Source of the DNA: Mycobacterium noviomagense
Lineage (GTDB): Bacteria; Actinomycetota; Actinomycetes; Mycobacteriales; Mycobacteriaceae
Reading direction: 5' to 3'
NCBI RefSeq assembly: GCF_010731635.1
Contig: NZ_AP022583.1
Span: 3,720,001-3,784,000, forward strand
DNA length: 64,000 bases
In this document: positions 17,208-23,667 of the stretch, piece by piece
Layout of the letters: every line of letters starts with the position of its first letter
Position numbering within the stretch: the stretch's first letter is position 1
Notes under the pieces: generated by a model
Told to the model about the DNA's origin: nothing
Databases searched by the model: none
Seen by the model: only the letters and a program-made list of their open reading frames with translations
Position numbers and translations under genes: made by a program

Positions 17208-17878
17208 GCATCGCCAGGCCAGCCGGGGAGTCCGCCGATCGCCGCCGCGCCGTGCTGCAGGTGCTGAAGGCGGCGAAGGCTCCGATGAGCATCGTCGCGA
17301 TCGCCGAGCAACTCGAGGTGCACCCCAACACGGTCCGCTTCCATCTGGACGGCCTGGTCCGTGACGGTCGTGTCGAACGCGTTGCACCAGACCACCGAAG
17401 GCCGGGGCGGCCTCCGCTGATGTTCCGGGCCGTCCGGCAGATGGATCGCGGCGGCGAGCGCCGCTATGAGTTGCTGGCCGAGATCCTCACCCTGGGTTTC
17501 GGCGACGACGAGCGCGATCCCAGCGCCAAGGCGCTGGCTGCTGGTCGCGCGTGGGGCCAGCGGCTGGAGTCGAATTCGGCTGGCACGGGCAGTGCGGGGA
17601 CGCAGGAATCGATCGACCACCTGGTCGGTCTGCTCGATGAGCTCGGCTTTGCACCTGAGCACCGCCAGTCCGACGGTCAACACCAGATCGGCCTGCGCCA
17701 CTGCCCGTTTCTCGAACTGGCCGAAGCCCGACGCAGCGTGGTCTGCCCGATACACCTCGGAATCATGCAAGGAGCAATGGAAACCGTGGACGCGCCGGTG
17801 ACCGTGGACCGGCTGGACGCCTTCGTCGAACCCGACCTGTGCGTGGCCCACCTCAGTCTCGACGGGGCGGCCAAGTGA
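17204..17878 (+). CDS. Winged-helix regulator with C-x13-C motif (probable Fe-S or redox sensor)
   Basis: The 224-residue protein has an N-terminal ArsR/MarR-like winged helix (APMSIVAIAEQLEVHPNTVRFHLDGLVRDGRVERV, then RPGRPPLMFR). Its C-terminal domain contains HCPFLELAEARRSVVCPIHLG and a third Cys (EPDLC) 31 residues later. Cysteine-bearing regulators of this layout, such as SufR, hold Fe-S clusters; cluster binding here is inference. GTG 17204 overlaps the fdxA stop and its own stop overlaps the next GTG. It probably binds the TTTACA-N10-TGTAAA site upstream of fdxA. A regulator with the same Cys spacing, now split by an IS element, lies at the far end of the cluster. Confidence 0.8.
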   Translation: MSIARPAGESADRRRAVLQVLKAAKAPMSIVAIAEQLEVHPNTVRFHLDGLVRDGRVERVAPDHRRPGRPPLMFRAVRQMDRGGERRYELLAEILTLGFGDDERDPSAKALAAGRAWGQRLESNSAGTGSAGTQESIDHLVGLLDELGFAPEHRQSDGQHQIGLRHCPFLELAEARRSVVCPIHLGIMQGAMETVDAPVTVDRLDAFVEPDLCVAHLSLDGAAK

Positions 17879-18300
17879 GCGTCGGGTCGGCGATCGCCGT
17901 CGGCGTCGCGTTTGTGTGGCTCGGCATGGTGCTGGCCATCTCGTTTCTGGAAGCGCCGCTCAAATTCCGGGCGCCCAACGTGACGACGCAGATCGGGCTC
18001 GGCATCGGCCGGCTGGTCTTCCGGGCACTCAACGCCGTCGAAGTGGTTTTCGCGATCGTCACGTTGGCCGTGGTCGTCGTGAGCCGGCCGCCGCTCGGGG
18101 TGATCGTGGCGTTCGTGGTCGCGTGGGCAACGCTGGTAGCGCAACTGGGCGCGGTGCGGCCCTTCCTGAACCGGCGATCGGACAAGGTGCTGGCCGGCCT
18201 CGACGCGCCCCGGTCTCGCGGTCATTACGCCTATGTCGGTTTGGAGGTGGTCAAGGTGATCGCATTGGTGACGGCGGGCGGTCTTCTACTATCCAGCTGA
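17875..18300 (+). CDS. Four-segment membrane protein
   Basis: The 141-residue protein has hydrophobic stretches near residues 3-24, 50-68, 72-95 and 118-138. There is a conserved-looking polar loop after the first segment (LEAPLKFRAPNVTTQIGLGIGRLVF). I do not recognise the family with confidence. GTG 17875 overlaps the regulator stop (GTGA). Its position suggests a membrane component of the same stress response, perhaps handling a redox ligand or transport step; no residue proves this. Confidence 0.75.
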   Translation: MSVGSAIAVGVAFVWLGMVLAISFLEAPLKFRAPNVTTQIGLGIGRLVFRALNAVEVVFAIVTLAVVVVSRPPLGVIVAFVVAWATLVAQLGAVRPFLNRRSDKVLAGLDAPRSRGHYAYVGLEVVKVIALVTAGGLLLSS

Positions 18301-18335
18301 GGCCCAGATCACCGACCCCTCGACCGAAGGACATC

Positions 18336-18680
18336 ATGGAGACCATTTCGCTGACCAACCTCGCTGCCGAAAAGCTGGCCGAGGCGCGCGAGACGAAAAG
18401 TGGGCGAGCCGCCCATACCCTTCACGGCGGGCACACCCATGAACTGCGGCAGACCGTGATGGCGTTGCTTGCCGGACGTGAGCTGGCTGAGCACGACAGC
18501 CCCGGCCAGGCGTCACTGCAGGTGCTGCAGGGCCATGTGCACCTGACCGCGGGCGACGACTCGTGGGAGGGCACGGCCGGCGACTACGTCGTGATCCCGC
18601 CGCAGCGGCATTCCCTGCAGGCCATCGAGGACTCGGTGATCATGCTGACCGTCTTCAAGAGCCTTTCTTCGGCGACATAG
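18336..18680 (+). CDS. Single-domain cupin protein
   Basis: The 114-residue protein begins METISLTNLAAEKLAEARE. It has a cupin barrel: HGGHTHELRQTVMALLAGRELAEHDSPGQASLQVLQGHVHLTAGDDSWEG, then AGDYVVIPPQRHSLQA. Two His-rich boxes suggest a bound metal. Small cupins of this kind are often induced by NO or oxidative stress, but no reaction can be assigned. It follows the membrane protein by 35 bp and precedes the nitronate monooxygenase by 3 bp, so it is in the same operon. It is the second cupin of the module. Confidence 0.85.
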   Translation: METISLTNLAAEKLAEARETKSGRAAHTLHGGHTHELRQTVMALLAGRELAEHDSPGQASLQVLQGHVHLTAGDDSWEGTAGDYVVIPPQRHSLQAIEDSVIMLTVFKSLSSAT

Positions 18681-18683
18681 CGG

Positions 18684-19625
18684 GTGCTCTCGACACCGTG
18701 GTCGCGCGGCTTCGGCCTGCGGGTACCGATCGTCAACGCGCCGATGGGTGGTGCGGCCGGTGGCCGGCTCGCTGCCGCCGTGAGTGCGGCCGGTGGCTTG
18801 GGCATGCTAGGGATGGGCAGTACCGGGTCCACGAAGCTGCTCCACGCCGAGTTGCCGCACGTGCGAGGCACTTTCGGAATTGGCTTGGTGCACTGGGTAA
18901 TTCGCAACGAACCTGGGCTGCTCGACGCTGCGCTTGCTGCCCGGCCGGCGCTGCTGTCGGTCAGCTTCGCCGACGAATGGTCGTGGGTTGAGCGCGCCCA
19001 TTATGCGGGAGTCGCAACTGCCACACAGGTATACGACAGTCTTGGCGCTGTCCGGGCGCAAGACGCCGGTGTCGATGTCCTGGTGGCGCGGGGAGCAGAA
19101 GGCGGCGGCCACGGAGAGGCCAAGATCGCCACGCTGCCGCTGCTCGACGCCGTCTTGACCGTCGTCTCGGTGCCGGTGCTGGCGGCCGGTGGAATTGCGT
19201 CACCGCGAAGCCTCGCCGCCGTATTGGCTGCCGGTGCCAGCGGAGCGTGGTTGGGAACATGCTTGACGGCCTGCTCGGAGGCGCTGACCACCGACGGTGC
19301 CCGCCAGGCCCTCATCGCTGCGCGCGAGACCGACACCACGACCACCCGGGTATTCGATGTCGGCCGCGGATTGCCCTGGCCGGACCGGTTCCCGTCGCGC
19401 GTACTGGCCAACGACTTCGTTGCGCGGTGGGCGGGCCGGGAGGATGAGCTGGCCGCCGATCCCGACGCGCGCGCCGAGCTGGCCGCCGCGACCGCGGCCG
19501 ACGACCCGCGAATCGCTCCGGTCGACGCCGGTCAGGGCGTCGGGATGGTCACGTCGGTGGAACCGGCGGGCGTTGTCATCGAGCGGCTGTGCGCTGGTGC
19601 GGAACGCCTGCTGGCGCAGTGGTAG
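18684..19625 (+). CDS. Nitronate monooxygenase (2-nitropropane dioxygenase-like)
   Basis: The 313-residue flavoprotein has the NMO barrel pattern: VPIVNAPMGGAAGGRLAAAVSAAGGLGMLGMG, then DVLVARGAEGGGHGE for the FMN phosphate region and VPVLAAGGIASPRSLAAVLAAGASGAWLGT. The enzyme oxidises toxic alkyl nitronates using FMN and O2. Its presence beside a group III globin, a DUF2249 protein and a ferredoxin supports a nitro or NO stress theme. GTG 18684 is 4 bases after the cupin stop. The gene converges with the IS-split regulator, leaving 4 bp. Confidence 0.87.
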   Translation: MLSTPWSRGFGLRVPIVNAPMGGAAGGRLAAAVSAAGGLGMLGMGSTGSTKLLHAELPHVRGTFGIGLVHWVIRNEPGLLDAALAARPALLSVSFADEWSWVERAHYAGVATATQVYDSLGAVRAQDAGVDVLVARGAEGGGHGEAKIATLPLLDAVLTVVSVPVLAAGGIASPRSLAAVLAAGASGAWLGTCLTACSEALTTDGARQALIAARETDTTTTRVFDVGRGLPWPDRFPSRVLANDFVARWAGREDELAADPDARAELAAATAADDPRIAPVDAGQGVGMVTSVEPAGVVIERLCAGAERLLAQW

Positions 19626-19816
19626 ACGGTTACTTTGACGATTTGCGGCCTGCGGTGAGCACCACGCAACAGCCCGGAGGGCGCGGATCCAGCCGCGCGT
19701 GCGGGCGATGCGGCCGCAGCGCATCGGCGATGCCGCTGATCAACGCGTGGTTCATCGTGCAGGCAAGCTCGCGCTGCTCCTCGGCCAGCGCGTGAAACGG
19801 GCAGTTGGCGAGATAC

Positions 19817-19820
19817 ACCT
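19817..19820. repeat. Target-site duplication ACCT, left copy
   Basis: ACCT directly abuts the left end of the IS element and is repeated at 21057-21060. Deleting one copy with the element restores the host reading frame. Confidence 0.9.
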
Positions 19821-19860
19821 TGGCCTGACCCCGGTTGGTTGGTCCACGGTGTGTGAGAGT
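19821..19860 (+). repeat. IS left inverted repeat
   Basis: About 40 bp from TGGCCTGACC to GTGTGAGAGT. It pairs imperfectly with 21018-21056, with matches concentrated in GACCCC, TTGGTCCA and GTGAGAGT. Confidence 0.88.
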
Positions 19861-19900
19861 CTGGCGGCCCAGGTTTTGGGCAGGAAGGCTCGACAAGATC

Positions 19901-20182
19901 ATGGCGACAAGAAAGCGGCACACTCCCGAGCAGATTGTGCGCAAGCTGATGACGGCCGATCGGCTGTTGGCCGAGGGCAAGGACACCGCGGCGGTGTGCC
20001 GCGACCTGGGTGTCTCCGAGGCCACGTATCACCGCTGGCGCAATCAATTCGGCGGGCTCAAGGCTGAGGACGCCAAGCGGCTCAAGGACCTCGAACGCGA
20101 GAACACCACCCTCAAACGGCTGCTGGCCGACGCCGAATTGGAGAAGGCCGCACTCAAGGAGATCGCCAAGGGAAACTTCTAG
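19901..20182 (+). CDS. IS3-family transposase OrfA
   Basis: The 93-residue protein has the OrfA helix-turn-helix (RKRHTPEQIVRKLMTADRLL, then VCRDLGVSEATYHRWRNQFGG). A leucine-zipper-like tail follows (AKRLKDLERENTTLKRLLADAELEKAALKEIAKGN). It recognises the element ends and partners OrfB. The last codons contain the slippery heptamer GGGAAAC, after which a -1 shift joins the OrfB frame. Confidence 0.93.
   Translation: MATRKRHTPEQIVRKLMTADRLLAEGKDTAAVCRDLGVSEATYHRWRNQFGGLKAEDAKRLKDLERENTTLKRLLADAELEKAALKEIAKGNF
20170..20176 (+). other. -1 programmed frameshift site GGGAAAC
   Basis: G GGA AAC is in the correct phase at the end of orfA, two codons before its TAG. Slipping back one base continues as LLGPERRRAAVDHLQHVLGVSERF, the expected OrfB N-terminus, giving the OrfAB fusion transposase. 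Confidence 0.8.
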
Positions 20183-21014
20183 GCCCGGAACGCCGGCGGG
20201 CGGCCGTTGACCATCTCCAGCACGTGCTGGGAGTCAGTGAGCGCTTCGCCTGCCGCGTGGCCGGGCAACACCGCTCCACTCAACGACACGAACCAGCGTC
20301 GACCACGCCGGCTGATCCGGATGCCGCGTTGCGGGCCTGGATGCGCGCTTGGGCCAAGGAGCATCCGCGCCGGGGCTTTCGGCCCGCCTACCACGATGCG
20401 CGCGACGAAGGCTGGCCGGTCAATCACAAGAAATTCCAACGCCTGTGGCGCGAGGAGGGCTGCGGGTGCCGCAGCGGCGACGCCGCAAACGCCACGGCAC
20501 CTCAACGGCCCCGCAAGTCAGCGCAGATGCGCCCGATCAGGTGTGGGCCGCCGATTTCCAGTTCGACGTCACCACCGACGGGCGCCCAATCAAGACCGTG
20601 TCGATCATCGACGAACACACCCGCGAATGCCTCGGCGACATGGTCGAACGCAACATCACCGGCGAAGACCTGATCTGCGAGCTCGAACGGATCGCCGCCC
20701 ACCGAGGCACCTATCCGGCAGTCCTGCGCTGCGACAACGGACCCGAATTCGCCTGCGCGGCAATGGCTAACTGGGCCGCAAACCACATCGGCCTGTACTT
20801 CATCCCACCCGGCGAACCATGGCGCAACGGCTACGTCGAATCCTTCCACTCCCGGATCCGCGACGAATGCCTCAACATCAACAGCTTCTGGTCACTGGCG
20901 CATGCCCGCGTGGTCATCAGCGACTGGAAACACGAATACAACCACCACCGGCGCCACTCCGCCCTCGGCTACCAACCCCCGGCTCGCTACGCTGCCAGCT
21001 GTACCCACCGATGA
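20176..21014 (+). pseudogene. IS3-family transposase OrfB, one-base frameshift
   Basis: The first part (LGVSERFACRVAGQHRS ... NHKKFQRLWREEG) is in the -1 frame relative to orfA. At about 20458 it must lose phase to continue as LRVPQRRRRKRHGTSTAPQVSADAPDQVWAADFQFD, consistent with one G lost from a GGGG run. The second part carries the rve integrase core with DDE residues: Asp in WAADFQFD, Asp in RCDNGPEF and Glu in NGYVESFHSRIRDECLN. The ending HRRHSALGYQPPARYAA is typical. Unless the missing G is a sequencing error, the element cannot move without a helper. Confidence 0.85.
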
Positions 21015-21017
21015 ACG

Positions 21018-21056
21018 ACTCTCACCCAACATGGACCAATCCATGGGGTCCGGTCA
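21018..21056 (-). repeat. IS right inverted repeat
   Basis: Read on the minus strand this starts TGACCGGACCCC and ends GGGTGAGAGT, pairing with 19821-19860. Confidence 0.88.
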
Positions 21057-21060
21057 ACCT
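21057..21060. repeat. Target-site duplication ACCT, right copy
   Basis: The second copy of ACCT abuts the right IS end. Confidence 0.9.
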
Positions 21061-21623
21061 CACCGGCGCCATACCGCGGCTCGTAGCCGTGTTCGCGCAG
21101 TATCGCCACAGCCACCTCGAGCGCTGACTTCGCGTTGGCGGGTGCGCGCCCGCGGTCGGTTACGGCGGACGTTCCGATGCCGCGGCCGAAGTCCCGAGCA
21201 ACCTGATTGAGCACGTCCACGACCGACGCACCGCTGGCTGCCGACTGGGCGATGGCCTTGGCCATCAGGCGGCCGGCCAACTCGTAGTCGCGCGGGGGAA
21301 GGCTGACCGCGATATCCCGGTCGGCTCGCCGATACAGCTTCGACGGGCGTCCCGCACCCGGCCCGGACCGTCCCGTCAGCCGCACATAGTCGCATTCCAG
21401 CAGCGCCTCGTCCTGCAGCCGGTCGAGGTGGAACTTCGCCTGGTGGCGTGCGACGCCTACCGCGTCGGCCGCTTGGTCACGGCTCACCGGTTCCGGTTGC
21501 GAGCAGACGAACCGGTAGAGCTGGTGGCGCACCGGGTCGGCGAGGGCGCCGATCCCGGCGGCATCGCGTTGCAAGGGGTCCCGCGAGGAATCCATCACCG
21601 TCCATTTCTAACAGACAAAACCC

Positions 21624-21652
21624 TTGACGATACATTCAGGTGAAGTTCTAAC
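21624..21652 (+). promoter_or_regulatory. Sigma-A-like promoter of the DoxX-like pseudogene
   Basis: TTGACG, a 17-bp spacer and TCTAAC form a plausible -35/-10 pair 36 bp before the TTG start with AAGGAGG. It lies in the 90-bp spacer shared with the divergent split regulator. Confidence 0.45.
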
Positions 21653-21687
21653 GTTCAATTTACGATCTCTTAGAAGGAGGAGCCGCC

Positions 21688-22054
21688 TTGAGTACCGCTC
21701 GCATAACCGCCCCCACCTCTGCTGCTGCCGGTCAGTTGAAAGATCCATCGTTTCAGGCGTACGCGGATCGACGGCATCGTCCCGGGCAACGCCGACCAGT
21801 GCATGTACGTCGTCGGTGTCAGCGAAATCGCCGCCGGTGTGCTGGTCGCGATCGCTCCGCGCATCGGCGCATGGGTGGTGGCGGCATGGCTGGCCGGCAT
21901 CATCGTCGACCTGCTCACCCTTTCCGGTTTCTACGACATCGCGCTGCGTGACTTCGGTCTGCTGGTCTCCGCCGTCGCACTCGCGCGGCTGGCTGAAGGT
22001 GTGCACCGTGCCCGCACTGAGCGGACGGGGGAACCGCTTAAGTCTTCGGGTTAG
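21688..22054 (+). pseudogene. DoxX-like membrane protein with internal deletion
   Basis: The start TTG 21688 has a strong AAGGAGG site and reads STARITAPTSAAAGQLKDPSFQAY. The next codons change frame, and the remaining homology (RIDGIVPGNADQCMYVVGVSEIAAGVLVAIAPRIGAWVVAAWLAGIIVDLLTLSGFYDIALRDFGLLVSAVALARLAEG) is found from about 21769 in another frame. Related proteins have a first transmembrane segment of roughly 30-40 residues between FQAY and the IVPG region, and it is missing here. So an internal deletion removed TM1 and shifted the frame. The other membrane segments are intact in sequence but would not be translated from the normal start. It was divergent from the split regulator, so both halves of this unit are broken. 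Confidence 0.8.
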
Positions 22055-23639
22055 CCAGTCGCGTCGGCTCTTTGCGCCCGCGCAACACCGTGTCCTCACC
22101 GAGCTCCCAGCAGCACTGTTCTTTTGCATCGCTGGCTTCTACCGTCGGCGCCGAGGCCAGCACGCGCTGCGGGGTCGACTTGGCCAACTCACACAGTCGG
22201 GCGGCTTCGTTGACCGGATCGCCGATGACGGTGTATTCGAACCGTTCGTACGCACCGACGTTGCCGGCCACCACGGTTCCTGCGGCCACGCCGATGCCGG
22301 CCGGGCATTCGGGCACTTCCTCGCTGAGTCGCTTCGCGATCGCACGTGCGGCCCCAAGAGCATCGGTCTCCGGGGAACGAGCCCGCACAGGCGCGCCGAA
22401 AATCGCCAGCAGCGCGTCGCCTTCGAACTTGTTCACCAGTCCCTTGCGGGCGTTGACCTCGTCGACGATGACCGTGAAGAACCGGTTGAGCAGCTCCACC
22501 ACCTCGGCCGGGGGCCGGTCCGACACCAGTTCAGTGGATCCCATGATATCGACGAAAAGGACTGCGACATGGCGCTCTTCGCCACCCAACTCGATTTGCT
22601 GCTCTTCGGCAGCGGCGGCGACATCGCGTCCGACGTGGCGACCGAACAGGTCGCGGATGCGTTCACGCTGGCGCAGTCCCTCGACCATGGCGTTGAAGCC
22701 CCGCTGCAGTTCGCCGAGTTCGGTGCCGTCGAAGACCTGCAACTTACAGTCCAGGTCGCCGCCCTCCACGCGCTCCAGCGCCGCACGAACCACCCGCACC
22801 GCGGTGGCCGTCAGCCACGCGGCGACCAGTATCAAGAAGAACCCGAACACGAACGCCGCAACCGCCAAAAGCAAGACGGCGAAGCCGAACTGGGCCAGCG
22901 TTATGTTGCGCATAGACAGGGTGACCACCGCGGCCAGCGCGATGCCGATCACCGGCACGCCAGATCCCAACAGCCACGACGCCACAGTGCGGCCCATGAC
23001 GCCCGGCGCCAGCCGTCGTGGTGGCCGTCCGGCTTCCAGGGCTTGAGCGGCCACCGGCCGCAACGCGAATTCCGCTGCGAAGTAACAGCTTGCCGACACG
23101 ACAATGCCGCTGAAGCTGATGCCAAAGAGGAACTTCGGGATGTAGTCGGTGTTGACCCGGCCGTACAGCGTCGCGAACAGGACGGTGCCGATCGTCCACA
23201 GCACAACGGGAATGACGGTCAGCCGCCACGGCGCCAGGAAGGTGTTGCGCTGATCGTCAGCAGTCGGAGGCTGTTCCTCGATGGCCCAGCGCAGATCACC
23301 GATGATGCGTTTGGTAGCCCAAACCCACCCGACCACGATCGCTGCGGCGATATAGCTGGGTGCGATCACCAGAGAAATCCGGCGCACCGGGGCCGCGAAC
23401 ACGTCTGGCTCCGGGATGGCTACGGTGACCAGCAGCAGCACCACGCCGATCCCAATCAGGTTCGCGCACACCACAAATACGGTCAAAAGCACCTGGAGGC
23501 GCACCCGTCGGCGTTGTTGGCTCTCCGATGGGCTGCCCAAAATCCAAGAACCGTAGGGTCTTTCGGACAGGTGGCCGCTTTGGCGGGTGACAATCTCCAG
23601 GACGCGGCCCAACCGCTGCGCGAGCGTCTTACGCGTCAC
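22038..23639 (-). CDS. Membrane-bound class III adenylyl cyclase with HAMP domain
   Basis: The 533-residue protein has six hydrophobic segments in residues 45-300, a HAMP linker (TATAVRVVRAALERVEGGDLDCKLQVFDGTELGELQRGFNAMVEGL) and a C-terminal cyclase domain. Catalytic residues are present: metal Asp in VLFVDIMGST and FEGDALLAIFG, substrate Lys in NKFEGD, and Asn/Arg in GDPVNEAARL. It matches the M. tuberculosis Rv1318c-Rv1320c family that makes cAMP at the membrane. GTG 23639 was chosen; TTG 23642 is one codon earlier. It follows the large membrane protein by 28 bp and may share its transcript. Its end overlaps the DoxX-like pseudogene by 17 bp. Confidence 0.9.
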   Translation of the reverse strand: MTRKTLAQRLGRVLEIVTRQSGHLSERPYGSWILGSPSESQQRRRVRLQVLLTVFVVCANLIGIGVVLLLVTVAIPEPDVFAAPVRRISLVIAPSYIAAAIVVGWVWATKRIIGDLRWAIEEQPPTADDQRNTFLAPWRLTVIPVVLWTIGTVLFATLYGRVNTDYIPKFLFGISFSGIVVSASCYFAAEFALRPVAAQALEAGRPPRRLAPGVMGRTVASWLLGSGVPVIGIALAAVVTLSMRNITLAQFGFAVLLLAVAAFVFGFFLILVAAWLTATAVRVVRAALERVEGGDLDCKLQVFDGTELGELQRGFNAMVEGLRQRERIRDLFGRHVGRDVAAAAEEQQIELGGEERHVAVLFVDIMGSTELVSDRPPAEVVELLNRFFTVIVDEVNARKGLVNKFEGDALLAIFGAPVRARSPETDALGAARAIAKRLSEEVPECPAGIGVAAGTVVAGNVGAYERFEYTVIGDPVNEAARLCELAKSTPQRVLASAPTVEASDAKEQCCWELGEDTVLRGRKEPTRLANPKT

Positions 23640-23667
23640 CAAAACGACATCTCATGAGAATCAGCAA

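Larger units (their letters stand above)
19821..21056 (+). mobile_element. IS3-family insertion sequence, 1,236 bp
   Basis: The element is bounded by imperfect inverted repeats of about 40 bp. The left end reads TGGCCTGACCCC and ends in GTGAGAGT at 19860. The right end, read on the other strand from 21056, starts TGACCGGACCCC and reaches GTGAGAGT at 21018; both share an inner TTGGTCCA block. Four-base direct repeats ACCT flank it. Inside are orfA, a GGGAAAC frameshift site and orfB with DDE residues, the standard IS3 plan. A one-base deletion in orfB near 20458 suggests this copy no longer makes active transposase. Confidence 0.95.
19630..21598 (-). pseudogene. Winged-helix C-x13-C regulator split by an IS element
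   Basis: The N-terminal part runs from GTG 21598 (or ATG 21595) to 21057 and ends ...HGYEPRYGAGEV. The C-terminal part runs from 19820 to the stop at 19630 and begins VYLANCPFHALAEEQRELACTMNHALI. Removing 19821-21056 plus one ACCT copy restores one uninterrupted frame of about 242 residues (GAGEVYLANCPFH), which proves the insertion. The restored protein has an HTH (SRDQAADAVGVARHQAKFHLDRLQDEALL), a GRPSKLYR wing and cysteines spaced C-x13-C then CC, like the intact regulator at 17204. The fragment left at the 5' side reads into the element and loses the cysteine domain. It was divergent from the broken DoxX-like gene. Confidence 0.93.

Noticed and set aside
21624..23657. 677-codon plus-strand frame over the adenylyl cyclase
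   Set aside because: The translated sequence is low-complexity and antisense to a cyclase with complete catalytic motifs.
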